Position numbers and translations under genes: made by a program | Shown: positions 1-11,600 of the stretch, one piece after another | How positions within the stretch are numbered: position 1 is the stretch's first letter | How the letters are laid out: each line of letters starts with the position of its first letter | Assembly (NCBI RefSeq): GCF_021134715.1 | Contig: NC_060018.1 | Coordinates: 12,417,501 to 12,481,500, forward strand | From: Daphnia pulex | Taxonomy: Eukaryota; Arthropoda; Branchiopoda; Diplostraca; Daphniidae | Direction: 5' to 3' | Length of the DNA stretch: 64,000 nucleotides | Notes under the pieces: generated by a model | What the model saw: the letters and a program-made list of their open reading frames with translations, nothing else | The model's database searches: none | Told to the model about the DNA's origin: nothing

Positions 1-501
1 GGTTTGGGTATGTCTTCCTTTAGTGTTCCCAATTTTTCCAGCCTGCTCAAGATAAAAGTCTATAAAAGAGGCCCGTAGAAAGTAAAATAGTACCAAATTG
101 AACTAACCATTCACAGCAGTTCACGAGTTTTACTCTGGGGACAGTGTTGAGAGTTCCATCGGCTTGATAAGTCTCCCTGATTTGAAACATCATTTTATAG
201 GCAGCATCATGCTTTGCTTGCATCTTTGTTAAGCCAACGCCTTGAACTGGTGATAGTTTAAATTTCAATTATTGCAGATTCTTAACGATAATTTATAGCA
301 ATTAAAGGTGATACCTGTAATGCCCAAAATGTCTACAGTCAAATTCATCAAGAAAGTTCGACTGTGGGGATCACCTAGCTCAGCCGCCAAGCTATACTTG
401 GCTACTCCAAACTCAAATTTTTGACAAAGCTCATGAAACACACTGACAAAAGTCTTTTCTTTTTTAGCAGAACTTGGTTCTCTCAGGGAAACTTGTTCCA
501 T
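1..501 (-). CDS. Two-domain dsRNA-binding protein, 3' end beyond window
   Basis: This is the first of three copies of a double-stranded-RNA-binding protein of the PACT/TARBP2/Loquacious kind, whose relatives act as Dicer or kinase cofactors. The start codon is at 501-499. Exons are 501-315 and 246-108, and a third exon starts at 42 and runs off the left edge. The first dsRBD reads FVSVFHELCQKFEFGVAKYS ... GVGLTKMQAKHDAAYKMM, with the expected KxxAKxxAA helix 2. This copy has a 3-codon difference near the N-terminus (LREPSSA) and an extra GD in the loop relative to the two later copies. The remaining second dsRBD cannot be seen here, so whether the copy is intact is unknown. The family call is firm; the exact orthologue is not. 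Confidence 0.75.
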
Positions 502-884
502 TGTTAGTGATGTTTTCTTATGTTATTTGTGGATTTGAGTTTTGAGCAATAGCTACAAAAACAATGACCACTCCAAGGAATCACCTCTGTTGGCTTCAAG
601 ACTGTTCAGCAATGTGATGATTTCTGAAATCTGCAGCGTGCAGCTTTTTAAACGGTCAAGGTCAACGGTGTTCAAAATCTAATCGATTTAATCGATTAAG
701 TAATCGATACATAATCGACCACGCGATTTATGTTTTTCCAGCCTTTTATGATGAAGTGTAAATTAGTGTCGATTAAAAAATAATAATGTAATTTTAGAAT
801 TTAGATAACGGCAGCGGCAGCTAAAATTTCAATCGTACATAAAGCAAGTATTTAGTTTTTCTTTTCACGAGAATTCAGCCAAGT

Positions 885-1240
885 ATGGATGGATATTCCG
901 ATATATTTGACTGTCAATATGAAAATGTGAGTGAGAATAAGAATTGTTTACTTCGTTAAAACATACGGGCTAGGTCAAACCCTAAAAATGAATGACATAT
1001 TTAATAAGATGTTCTACTTGGAGGATTCTACATTCTACGGTGGGTTCAAATGTAATATGTGTAAAACACATCGCTGAGGCTGAAGCTTGAAAGTATATTG
1101 AAGTTAATATGGAATATTTAATTACACTTCCCACATCTTCAGTAAAGCAAGAATAGATTTTTCTGGAATAGCCCTATTTGTGTCACCAACTACAGTGTTA
1201 AATTTCAATATTGATACCAATGATCATCTCTTTTAAAGAA
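885..1240 (+). pseudogene. Decayed copy of the unrecognised 97-codon ORF
   Basis: The stretch matches the later ORF at 22,678-22,971 but carries insertions (a repeated ATTCTACATTCTACGG near 1026-1041 and extra bases around 1050-1075) that break the frame. It starts with a short ATG-led segment at 885 reading MDGYSDIFDCQYEN, followed by a good splice donor (GTGAGTGAG at about 927). This suggests the gene once had an upstream coding exon that is shortened in the later copies. No family recognised. Confidence 0.4.
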
Positions 1241-1623
1241 TACAGCAATCGTCGATTAGTAGGCTAACGACGTTCGATCAGCAATTAAACCATTTTTAGA
1301 GTGCAATAGTTGAGAATCGTTATACAAAAAGTAATTTGTTTTTGTAAAATTATATTGTTTCACATTTTTGTTCTTTTCCTGAACATATTGCAAGTACACC
1401 TTCAACGGCCCTTATTTCTAAATTTCGGAACACTTGAGGTATAAAATCTTCCTAAGAAAATTTCCCTATCCGAATCTGCATTGTAGCAAACGCATTTTTT
1501 CCCCTCATTGGCAGATACCTCCGCGTTGTATGGCTGTAAAAAATTTATTACTGATGATTATCTTTTGTTCAAAAAGGAGGCCGGACCTGTCTCCCAATTC
1601 AACAAAATCGTTGTTAATGCACG

Positions 1624-1639
1624 TGACAGATGACTGTCA
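1624..1639. promoter_or_regulatory. Conserved TGACAG-N4-CTGTCA palindrome upstream of IR genes
   Basis: A perfect inverted repeat, TGACAG ATGA CTGTCA, about 230-310 bp upstream of the TATA box. It recurs unchanged upstream of five other array members at 14962-14977, 23519-23534, 30209-30224, 38766-38781 and 44679-44694. Two CTGTCA half-sites lie upstream of the 9077 gene (around 8771-8790). TGACAG is the core bound by TALE homeodomain proteins (Meis/Homothorax, TGIF). The role is inferred, and shared descent of the promoters alone could explain the conservation. Confidence 0.4.
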
Positions 1640-1852
1640 ATGTACAAACCGTAACCATGACGATATGCAATCTAAACTGAAAGTCTACCGAAGTCTAGGC
1701 CTACTCTGTTGCTGGCATATTCAATTTAGTAACAATTTCCCTTTACTGAACAAATAAAAAAGAAATGATGGACATCAATCGATTGATTCCTAGCAGAATA
1801 CTGAATTCGAAATTTGTGTGCGTAAGATTCGTTTCATAAATCAAGGCTAGCC

Positions 1853-1860
1853 TATATAAG
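1853..1860 (+). promoter_or_regulatory. TATA box of IR gene 1
   Basis: TATATAAG lies 82 bp upstream of the start codon. About 31 bp downstream is TCCAGTTGG (A at about 1884), close to the arthropod initiator TCAGT. The block from AGGCTAGCCTATATAAG to ATCCAGTTGG is repeated before the genes at 15255, 24888, 30502 and 39107, and with a changed last base before 44975. Confidence 0.6.
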
Positions 1861-1934
1861 ATTCAAGGAAGATATTTAAATCCAGTTGGAGGCCTGGTTT
1901 CTACCGAATTTCATGCACAGGCTGAACCAGAAAT

Positions 1935-3862
1935 ATGAAGCTTCAAATTCTATTTCTCCACTTAAATGGATTGCTTGTGAACTCTCATCAGCATCTCTTG
2001 AAATTTGGAATGCTGGAGGTATTACGCTATATCATTTTACTTTTCCTGCTTTAAGTACTAAATGGATTCTTTCGATGAAAATTTAACTGATTATTCGACA
2101 CATTTCATTCCTGATAATAACAGAGGCCTCCGCATTTTATGGCTAGAAATACGACGCATACTAACAATCAAACGTTCCAAGGGAGTTGGGTTGACGCTAT
2201 CGAATGGCTCTCGAGACGTCTGAATTTCTCGTAATTATTGTTCTCGACTAAGACCAGTGATATGACGATAACTTCTTTAAATTAAATGTTTTCTAATATA
2301 TTCCAAGTTATAACCTTATACAATCAAAAGAAGCATGGGCAGAGACATCTGGTCGACTACAGCGTGGGGTATATGACATTCCATAAGACCCATGTCTCTT
2401 CAAATATTGAAGTATTATCTTTCGCTCAAAAGGAATTTGATGTAGTGGGACCACCAGTTCTAATGATGCTTGGACGCATCCAGTTATTTGATTACGTGGG
2501 CGTCTTCGAAGAGGAAAACAGCGCTATGATTATTCCCGCTTTGACTGAAGAGAGCACGATTCTATCGACCATCAAACCATTTCAACCAATCGTAAATATT
2601 TTCTGACCCACATAGATAAATTTTCCGTAATTTTTTCTCCAACAATTATTCCAAAAGGTGTGGTTAATGGTGCTCATCTCCTTGATGTCAGTGGCCATCT
2701 ACTTCTCCGCATCATCAAAGTTAAACCGGTTAAACTTTGATCGCTTGGTTAGGAACACGAGGTCGCTTAATATTGGTGATTATGTCTTGTACGCTACAGC
2801 TATTTTGACAAACCAAGGTATAAACCATTCTACAGCTAGCCGCTAGCATTAATTGTCGGAACTCCGAGAGGTGTTCACGCACTATTCTGTTTCCATTATT
2901 TAAAAAAGGGTCCGTGTTTTGGCAACCAATCCAGCAATCACGAATTTCATTCCGTTTGACGGCTGGGGTTTGGTGCCTGTTTGCCTTGGTTATGGTCAAC
3001 GTGTACAGCAGTACTCTCACGGCCCACATCACTGCTAGGAAGACGAGCAATCCACCCGTAGATCCTATCGAAGTTATGGAACAAGGAGTTCTGGCTTACC
3101 TTGCTGTAGCTGACGGTTTTGGACGCGAGTTGATTTTGGTATTTTCCGCATTGCGAAGATTTTTCCGTTATTCATTCGTTGATCTTTTTCATTTGGGAAC
3201 AGAGCGCCAGGAGCGGGCCGTTGAAGAAAATGGGCGACATATTTCGTCGCCATCCTGAGAATTTTGTTCCTGATCAAGAAACTGCTTTTCGGAAAGTTGC
3301 GTCGGGATGTTGTGCCTATAATGATGTACGTACAAAAAAAGTTTTTTTTTTATTAGTGGAGAGAAATACTTAATTTTCAATCATATTTAGTTGGTGAATT
3401 TTTTGAAATTCAGCATTGGCAAAGATTTTCAGGAAACTGGAAAGTGTCGGGTCCACCTGGTGATGCAAAAAAGAGGCTATGGATTTACAGGTTTGCTTCT
3501 AATAAAGAAGAGCCTTTACAGAAATGCAATCAATCAAGGGTAAGTTTTCATAATAATTCTAGAATTATTAGAATGTGGGCCAAGCATTTCTGACTTATTA
3601 ATTATCATAATAATGTAGAGTCCTGGAACTGTATCAAACGGGACTTGTTGCACATTGGCGCAAGAAATATTTTCTAGGGAACAAATCTCCTTGTGAAACG
3701 ACCAAGAACAACCGATCAAAAAAACTTCGACGCTTGAACCTTACAGATTTAGCTAGCGCATTCCTTGTCCTCGGCATTGGAATGTCAGTGTCCTTGCTTC
3801 TTTTCTTGGTCGAACAATTTCGACGTTTAAAGTCCCAAGTGAAGCAATCACGTAACCAATAA
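1935..3862 (+). CDS. Ionotropic receptor, compact form (IR gene 1)
   Basis: An IR-type chemoreceptor channel subunit of the ionotropic glutamate receptor superfamily, expected in dendrite membranes. Nine exons: 1935-2018, 2124-2230, 2308-2368, 2433-2591, 2658-2817, 2909-3138, 3203-3325, 3391-3539, 3619-3862. All introns are GT-AG and the frame is open for 438 aa. Signal peptide residues 1-18 (MKLQILFLHLNGLLVNSHQH); S1 lobe in exons 2-4; TM1 about 139-157 (VWLMVLISLMSVAIYF); pore loop IGDYVLYATAILTNQG; TM3 about 205-230 (WCLFALVMVNVYSSTLTAHI); S2 in exons 6-8; TM4 about 401-425. The S1 arginine that binds glutamate in iGluRs is not evident, as expected for an IR. There is no amino-terminal domain, so it is shorter than usual IRs (about 600 aa). 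It has the short 61-nt exon 3 form. Confidence 0.85.
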
Positions 3863-4434
3863 CACAATTGATGTTAAAATGCTCTAGTAATTAGATTTGA
3901 TGTAGCAATATTCCTATTCGGGGTTGCATTCAACAAAATCTGTTGAATAAGGAATGTTCGGACAATAACTTAAATTTAAACCCCATCATCTGCAAATTTT
4001 TCGCTTTCTAACAAACATAGAGCTAAGATAATGATTTTATTAATAGCCGTCACGTCACGTCATCACTGCTGTCGTTGAATCACCTCAAAATATAACGATT
4101 GAAAATTTACACCGTCCTTATTTCGATCCCTTTCAAAAGTTAAACAATAAACGTTTGAAACTTCAATTGGCAATCGATTAGCATTCGCAAATTTACAAAT
4201 TTAATTCAGGATTCGTATGTTTGACGAAAAATCGCTGGTATGAACGTGGCACATAACCGCCAGTGTCAAGTCAAATCAAATTTAATAACAAACTAATGGC
4301 GTTACAACCCAAACTAAACTCTACTGTACTGTTGGCATTCAAATTTGTCTGGATTAAACGATATAAATAAGATGTCGAATGACATCGATCGAATTATTGA
4401 TTATTTGCATAAGTCTAAACAAGTTAACTAAGGA

Positions 4435-4503
4435 CGATCCTGCGAGGAATTTAATCTAAATCTCCTTCTTCGTGGGCAGGTGCCTTATACCTTAGGCGAC
4501 GCG
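4435..4503 (-). pseudogene. tRNA-Arg pseudogene
   Basis: Base-by-base similarity to the intact tRNA-Arg genes at 4575 and 48308 (shared CGATCCTGC at the acceptor end, CTCCTTCTTCGTGGGCAGG at the anticodon arm, TGCCTTATACC in the D arm). The T loop GTTCGATCC has decayed and the anticodon stem no longer pairs. It lies 71 bp from the intact gene, in the same orientation. Confidence 0.55.
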
Positions 4504-4574
4504 ATAATTCAATGAACTTCTTTAAGAAAAGAAAACGGATAGAAATAAAATATAAAAATCATTTTCCAAGAAAT

Positions 4575-4647
4575 TGAACGTGCCAGGGATCGAACCTGGA
4601 ATCTCCTGCTCCGTAGGCAGGCGCCTTATCCATTGGGCCACACGTCC
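4575..4647 (-). tRNA. tRNA-Arg(ACG)
   Basis: A 73-nt cloverleaf on the minus strand: acceptor GGACGTG paired with CACGTTC (one G-T pair), discriminator A, D arm with TGGCCCAATGGATAAGG (A box), anticodon stem CCTGC/GCAGG around loop CTACGGA giving anticodon ACG, T arm CCAGG TTCGATC CCTGG (B box). No intron. A thymine-rich run for Pol III termination is not obvious immediately downstream. Confidence 0.93.
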
Positions 4648-4844
4648 GGTTCTAATGCGTTCAATTTTTTCATTCTAAAACTAATTTCTGTTTCTGGGAC
4701 CAAAGAATACAATGTTAGTAGCTAATAATACGTACCACAACTTTGCTTCTGTTGGATGGATTAAGAATCTAAATCAGGGAACGACATTTTGTGGATTTAG
4801 ATCTGATAGTCAATTACTGTAACTGTACAAGTGTACATGTGCGG

Positions 4845-5170
4845 TGGGGTGATTTGAAGGTTATTGCAGATTGCTATAAACATAATTTACCTATGCCAAC
4901 ATCAGATTTCCCTACTGGATCATTCTGGCATTCAGAAGTTCATCTGCAAAATTATTAATCAACTGGATGTGAACCACTGGGGCCAAACAAAGCAAATGTG
5001 TCAAAACTTGTCATACCACCGAGTTCGATGTTAGATATGCTCCGCGTCCAACAATAAACTACGAACCGATACCACCACTGACGGGTTTGTAGCTCATCAA
5101 ATATTTGCCGATTCGATCTGCGGAATCCCGGAGTTGAGACAATGTAGTTATGAGACAGCTGTACTCTATT
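4845..5170 (-). pseudogene. Decayed minus-strand coding fragment, unrecognised family
   Basis: One of several related blocks between IR genes (others about 11,700-12,070, 13,975-14,345, 26,950-27,320, 29,222-29,592, 41,490-41,850, 43,690-44,060). The best-preserved frame, at 14,343-14,059, reads FGSLFVVDAQFCIIELCGMT and DEFTSRIDHFVDERMNAV. Other copies keep a possible splice donor GTAAAT at the same place. Here the frame is broken. The repeated spacing suggests an old gene that was multiplied with the IRs and then decayed. Function unknown. Confidence 0.35.
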
Positions 5171-5805
5171 GCATTTGGCTTCACCTATTATTCCAGCGCT
5201 GTCACGTTATCCGTTTCTGTCAAATAACAAAGACTTGGTTATGGACGTCAATCAAATGTGGACACATACATACAACATGTTCCTTGTGGATTTAAGCACA
5301 AAAGTCCTGCTGCGATCTGGACGGGAATAAATTTACGATTTCCATTTGCAGTGTTGTCTCAGAGTTAAGTTAACACATCCATACCGCCCACGAGAAGAGA
5401 CAATGGTATAAGACAGGTGAGTGCTGAGCTATCCTACGGCATATTGGAAATTTGATCAACTCTATTACCGGCAATCGCCGATGGGTAACAAAATTATTTT
5501 ATTATTAGAAACAATTAAAAAAGAACATGTTGACTAGTTATGCAGCTAGGATAACACTTTGACCTCTAGAGTTCGAAATCAAGATTTGACATGTCAATAT
5601 ATCCAAATTTGACGAAAACAAAGCCGGATAGCAGCTTGACATTGACAATTGACATGACCATGACAGCATCTCGTGCTTTGCTGACCAAACTGAATTGTTG
5701 ACTGGCTCTAATTAACTTGGACTTACGTTGCTCATTAGACAAAATTTAGATTATTCGCTTGGCGCAGCGTTGTTTAGCGGAATATCAAAAGTGGGACTCG
5801 TGAGC

Positions 5806-5813
5806 TATATAAG
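5806..5813 (+). promoter_or_regulatory. TATA box of IR gene 2
   Basis: TATATAAG, 87 bp upstream of the ATG at 5893. The surrounding sequence differs from the promoter block of gene 1, so this promoter belongs to a separate lineage. The same spacing supports the call. Confidence 0.5.
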
Positions 5814-5892
5814 TCTTAGGCGCTCTATGTGGAACCAGTATAGTACAGGCCAGCAACAATTCAGAATCGTAATAGTCATTTTGCTGTCGAAA

Positions 5893-7813
5893 ATGATGTT
5901 GATTATGATTTTCTCCCTTTTCCTTAACGTGTTACTAGCAGACCTAGATCAGCCATTATTTCTGAATTTCGGAATGCTTGAGGTAAACAAATTTCTCCAA
6001 TCCTATCCTGTGGTGTATTTTAGTAAACGAGTTGAAATTTGTTTCGTACTGACAGAGGCCTCCGCATTTTATGGCTAGAAATACGACGGTTACTAACAAT
6101 CAAACTTTCCAAGGGAGTTGGGTGGACTCCATCGAATGGCTCTCAAAACGTCTAAATTTCACGTAATTATTTTTCTCGACTGCACAACTGTAGACCAGTA
6201 ATATGATGATAACTTCTTTAAAATGAAATGTTTTTAAATTTGTTTCCAAGGTATAAGATTATGCAATCAAAAGAAGCATGGGCCGAGACATCTGGTCGAC
6301 TACAGCGTGGGGTACATGAAATTCCATACGACCCATGTCTCTTCAAACATTTAAGTATTATCTTATTATCTTTCTTTCAAAAGGAGTTTGACGTGGTGGG
6401 ACCGCCAGTCGTAATGATGCTTGGACGCATCCGGTTATTTGATTACGTGGGCGTCTTCGAAGACGAAACCAGCGCTTTACTTACTCCCGCTTTGACTGAG
6501 GAGAGCTCGCTTCTATCCACCATCAAACCATTTCAACCCATCGTAAGTTTCTTCTGACCGGCCCATCTAAATATTTTTCTCCTAATTTTTGGTCCCTCAT
6601 AATTTCTCCCCCCAAAAGGTGTGGTTAATGGTGCTAATCTCCTTGCTGGCGGTGGCCATCTATTTCTCCGCTTCTTCTATCTTAAACCTTAGTGGCTCGG
6701 ATTATAGAAATTCGAGGACGTTCGGTATTGGGGACTATGTCTTGTACACTACAGCTATTTTGACAAACCAAGGTACACCACCCTATATCTATTATTTAGC
6801 CTACTGTTCAGTTTTTTAAACATTTTTGTGCTTCTACTAAAAAAATGAAAAAAAAAAATAAAATAAAAAAGGCCCCGTGTTTTGGCAACCAAACCAGCAA
6901 TCACGAATATCATTCCGTTTAACGGCTGGAGTTTGGTGCCTGTTTGCCTTGGTTATGGTCAACGTTTACAGTGGCACACTCACGGCCCACATCACTGCTA
7001 GGAAGATGAGCGTTCCACCCGAAAATAGTACCGAAGTTATGGAACAAGAAATTTTACCTTACCTTGTTGTAACTGACGGTTTAGGACGCGATTTGATTTT
7101 GGTTTGACGGATTTGATCCACTACGAAGATTTTTTCCGTTGTTCATTGGTTGATCTTTTTCATTTGGGAGCAGAGCGCCACTAGCGGGCCGTTGAAGAAA
7201 ATGGGTGACATATTTCGTCGCCATCCGGAATATTTCATTCCTGATCAAGAAACCGGTTTTAAAAAAACTGCATCGGGGTGTTGTGCCTACAGTGATGTAT
7301 ATCAAAATTGATTATTAGTTTGGGAGGAATACTGATTTTCTTAATCATATTTAGTTGGTGAATTATTTAAAATTCCGCATTGGCAAAGATTTTCAAGAAA
7401 CTGGAAAGTGTCGGGTCCACCTAGGGAAGCCAATAAGAGGCTATGGATTTTCAGGTCTCATTCTTAAGAAGAAAAGCCTGCAGAGAAATTCATTAAATCA
7501 AGGGTACAGGTTTCCATAGAATTTAAACAATTAAAAAATACCCAACTTACTTTCTACTTTTCTGCTTTTTAGAATCCTAGAACTGTACCAAACTGGACTT
7601 GTTGCACATTGGCGCGATGAATATTCGTTTGGTGAAACGTCACCTTGCGAATCTCAAAAGAAAAATAAGTCGAAAAAACTACGACGATTGAACCTTCAAG
7701 ATCTGGCCAGCGCCTTTTTTATCCTTGGCATTGGAGTTCTTATGTCATTGCTTGCTTTCTTGGCAGAACAGTTTCAACGTTTGACAACAAAAGTGAAGCA
7801 CCTGCGTAACTAA
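5893..7813 (+). CDS. Ionotropic receptor, compact form (IR gene 2)
   Basis: An IR-type cation channel subunit. Exons 5893-5982, 6056-6162, 6251-6311, 6384-6542, 6619-6772, 6872-7101, 7174-7296, 7355-7503, 7573-7813; GT-AG introns; 437 aa with no break. Two ATGs stand in tandem at 5893 and 5896. The signal peptide MMLIMIFSLFLNVLLADLDQ differs from gene 1. TM1 VWLMVLISLLAVAIYF, pore IGDYVLYTTAILTNQG, TM3 VWCLFALVMVNVYSGTLTAH, C-terminal TM4 DLASAFFILGIGVLMSLLAF. Exon 3 is the short 61-nt form. Compared with gene 1, exons 6-9 are close paralogues while exon 9 resembles the long-exon-3 genes (YSFGETSPCESQKKNKSKK), hinting at gene conversion. Ligand unknown. Confidence 0.85.
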
Positions 7814-8017
7814 TAACATATTTGATGAAATGCATTTGACTAAGGGAAGTTAGCAGCCGATGCGTCTCTGATGCTTGGGCGTTACCGAGGTTAAGCAGAA
7901 GCGAAAGTCAAGCAAATCCCGTTACATTAACCATTAACTATCAAGCCGTTCGAACCGACAGCACATTTATCACACTCTAATGGCCAATAAAACACGTTTC
8001 GTTGTCATCATAAAAAG

Positions 8018-8175
8018 ATGTGGATAATGATGCTCATCTCTTTACTATCGTCTGCTATTATTTGATTTCTCTACATCTAATCCACGTAACAAGTTGATCA
8101 CTTACTAGGTGAAAATACGGTGTCGCTAAACATTGATGACTATGTATATTATATTTTGCGTTACAACTAATAACA
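8018..8175 (+). pseudogene. IR exon 5 relic
   Basis: GATGTGGATAATGATGCTCATC onward resembles the TM1-to-pore exon of the IR family (ATGGTGCTCATCTCTTTGCTGTC ... TCGCTTAATATTGGTGACTATG), but the splice acceptor is weak and the frame is broken. The flanks (7814-8017, 8176-9076) are AT-rich and show no other coding signal. Confidence 0.45.
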
Positions 8176-9076
8176 AAATACATATTTGATTAAAACGATT
8201 GAATAATCTGATTTCTTTTACAAAATTCCTACTAAGAATTGCATTCAACAAGACCCGTTAAATAACGAATATCCCAATAATTTCCATACATAGCATATAA
8301 TAAAAAAGAATTTTTCTCAGCCAAATATTACTTCAGGATAATATGAAGTGAATTTCACGGCATCATTGTTGCTGTGCTGCTCAAATAATATCCCAACGGA
8401 AATCGAACAAAAAAATTGCTGCTCGTCAATAAATTTTTTTTGGCGATTCATTCCCTGAATAAGTGCGAAATTCTGGTAATATTATTGAAATTGTTTAAGC
8501 TAATTTGCGATATAAAAAAAATATTTATGTTATTTCCATTATTTCCACATCTGCCGTCGAAATGGTAACATTAAACAAGAATTCGATGGGCCTTCATTCG
8601 GTTTTCGTCGATTGAAAATTTTAACTCGGATTGTGTTATTTTGGGTTGTCATACCAATATCAGAAAATTCAGAATACACGCCCGCTATGAACCAAAGGCT
8701 AGTCTAGACAAAAACCGATATTTAATTCAATTATTTATTCAATGCAACTCTTGTCTAAACGTCCCAGGTGACTGTCATATCACTGTCATACGTTAAGTCA
8801 AATCATACTGGACAACAAATCCGTGACCATGACGATGTAACCTTAACTATATTCTAATCTAGACATAATTTTGATTTAAAATGCCTTAAATGAACGAGAC
8901 TGCGATTATTGATTTGTTACGAAACAGTGGGTTTTAAATTTACATGCGTTGCAACAATTCACATTAGACATCTAGTCTACCCCCCATGAGTTGAAACAAG
9001 GTCTTTGTCTTCAGTTGAAATTCGGATTCCAACCGGATTTCATGTTACACCGGGTCCGGGGCTTATAAACAGAAAT

Positions 9077-11010
9077 ATGAAAATCATAATTCTATTTGTC
9101 CATTTAAATGGATTGCTCGTGAATTCGCATCAGCATCTCTTGAAATTCGGAATGCTTGAGGTAAAACAAATTACACCTAACAAGTTTACTCTCTCCTCTC
9201 AACATTTGACTGATTATTCAAAAAATTTTGCTATTAACAGAGGCCTCCGCATTTCATGGCGAAAAATTCGACAGGCATCGAAAATGAACCGTACCAAGGA
9301 AGTTGGGTAGAAGCGATCAAATGGCTCTCAAGACGTCAAAAATTTGAGTCGGTCATCTAATAGTGAATCTATCGAATTTCCTTAATTTAAAAAATTTTTT
9401 CCTGTACGAAAAGGTATCAAATTATTCCCATGAACAACAACATTGCGGGAAATCTCCAAATTGTGAACGGAAGTGCCTTGTGGAGCGGAGCGTCCGGTCG
9501 CCTCCTTCGTGGAGTAGGCATCGCAAAACAATTGCAAATTTAACAAGATTTTAAAATAACAGATAACTTCTGATTTTATGTTAAAAAAAAAGGATTTCGA
9601 TTTGCTGGGTCCGCAAATTTTATTGTCTTCCGGTCGCAGTCGATTCTTTGATTTCGTGGGAGTTGCCGACGAAGAACCCAGCGCTCTACTTACTCCCGGG
9701 TTAACTGAAGAGAGTCCCATTACATCGACTATCACACCTTTTCAACCAATCGTAAATTTGATACATCTAACGGCTTATTAATTGATCTGTTTGAAGTCAT
9801 ATAAAAATGTTAAAAAAGGTGTGGTCAATGGTGCTTATCTCTTTGCTGTCGGTGGCCATCTATTTCTCAGCTTCTTCAAGGTTAAACCGGTTAAACTTTC
9901 ATCGCTCGGATAGGAATACGCTTAAAATTGGTGACTACGTCCTGTACACTACTGCCATATTAACAAACCAAGGTAATCCAAAGTATAGCTAACATTTAAT
10001 GTCGGGAACATGTCCGTTTTCAACAATTTTGAGCAAATATCATTTAAAAAAAGGGTCCGTGTTTTGGCAACCAATCCACCAATCAAAATTATCGTTCCGT
10101 TTGGCGGCTGGGGTTTGGTGCCTGTTTGCCTTGGTTATGGTCAACGTCTACAGCGGCACACTCACAGCCCACATTACGTCTAGGAGGACGAGTATTCCAC
10201 CCGGAGATAGTATCGAAGTTATGGAAAAAGGGGTTCTCGCTTACCTTGCACTTGATGATGGATTCGGCCGCGAATTTATCTTGGTCTTGCAACTAATTTC
10301 CTTAGCACAGATTTTTTCAGTTTTCCCTCATTAGTATTTTCATTTGGAAGCAGAGCGCCACGAGCGGACCGTTAAAGAAAATGGGCGACATGTTTCGTCG
10401 CCATCCTGAGAATTTCGTTCCTGATCAGGAGACTGCTTTTCAAAAAGTTGCATCGGGTTGCTGTGCCTATAACGATGTAAATTGAAATTAATCATTAGTT
10501 GACGAACAATGGCTTCATTTTGTATCTTATTCTACGAGGTGGTAAACTATTTAAAATTCCGCTTGACCAAGGATTTCAAGGAAACTGGAAAGTGCAGGGT
10601 CCACATTGGTAAACCCATAAAAAATTATGGACTTTGTGGTCTGATTCTTCGAAAGGGCAATATTCATAAAAATTCAATCGATAAAGGGTAGGCTTTCTTT
10701 GAACATTGAATTTATTTTGTAAGAACTAATCACAAATATTTTTCAAAGAATCTTGGAACTATACCAAACTGGGCTCATTGGACATTGGCGCAAGAAATAT
10801 TCGTTTGGTGAGTCACCTTGCGAATCTACAAAGAAAAATAAGTCGAAAAAACTACGACGCCTGAACCTTCAAGATCTGGCCAGCGCCTTTTTTATCCTTA
10901 GCCTTGGGGTTCTTATGTCATTGCTTGCTTTCTTGGCCGAACAGTTTCGACGTTTGACGTCACAAGTGAAGCAATTGCGTACCGTAACTAATGAAGAAAT
11001 AATTAATTAA
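9077..11010 (+). CDS. Ionotropic receptor, compact form (IR gene 3)
   Basis: An IR-type channel subunit. Exons 9077-9160, 9241-9347, 9414-9513, 9593-9751, 9819-9972, 10054-10283, 10354-10476, 10539-10687, 10749-11010; 455 aa, open throughout. This gene has the long 100-nt exon 3, which adds about 13 residues around PMNNNIAGNLQIVNGS in the S1 lobe. S1 continues with FFDFVGVADEEPSALLTPGL; TM1 VWSMVLISLLSVAIYF; pore IGDYVLYTTAILTNQG; TM3 VWCLFALVMVNVYSGTLTAH; TM4 DLASAFFILSLGVLMSLLAF; charged tail ending EEIIN. The exon 2 donor is TTTGA|GTCGGT, chosen because it preserves the 107-nt exon length and phase 2 of all paralogues. No good TATA box is at the usual distance (TATAAA at 9063 is too close to the ATG). 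Confidence 0.83.
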
Positions 11011-11166
11011 AAACGCATTTTTGGTTGTCTTCATGGAATTCCTACCAAGAATTGCATCAAAAAAAGATCCGTTTAATAACAATTAATTTCATTAAACCCT
11101 TTAAAAATAATTTGAAGTAATTACTAAACTTTTTTTAAAATCTTTCAAGTTTCTGATAAACAATAC

Positions 11167-11600
11167 CCCTGATGTTTTTATTGCGTTGGTGTTGTCGACA
11201 AAGAAACCAGCGCTCTGCTTACTACCGCATTGACTGAGGAGATCCCCGTTACATCCACTATTATCAAGCCGTTCCTATACTATAATCCCCCTAATGGCCA
11301 TTCAAATTTTTATCATAAAAGATGTGTGGATAATGATGCTCATCTCTTTGCTGTGATTTAATATTTTGATTCTCAGCATCTTCAACGTTACACGTTGATC
11401 GCTTAGATAACAATACGCTGTCGCTTATTATCGATGACTATGCTTTGCACGCTTCACCCATAATGAAAAAACCAAAGGTACTACCCCATCACCTTATGGC
11501 TAGCAATCTTTACCCCCTATTTTCACGCACTCTGCTGTTGCATAACCCAGCATAACCTAACAAAGGGTCCGTGTTTTAGCAACCAAATCATTGTGCATTA
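11167..11600 (+). pseudogene. IR exon 4-5-6 relics
   Basis: Degenerate pieces in order: an exon 4 end (GAAACCAGCGCTCTGCTTAC...), an exon 5 (ATAATGATGCTCATCTCTTTG..., with stops) and an exon 6 start (GGGTCCGTGTTTTAGCAACC, where TGG has become TAG). A near-identical relic at 26,430-26,840 supplies the homology at which the 15-kb tandem duplication joins. Confidence 0.6.

Noticed and set aside
9382..9735. 117-codon minus-strand ORF (and similar ones at 15,562-15,946 and 30,809-31,193)
   Set aside because: Antisense shadow of IR exons 3-4; codon phase and splice evidence favour the plus strand.
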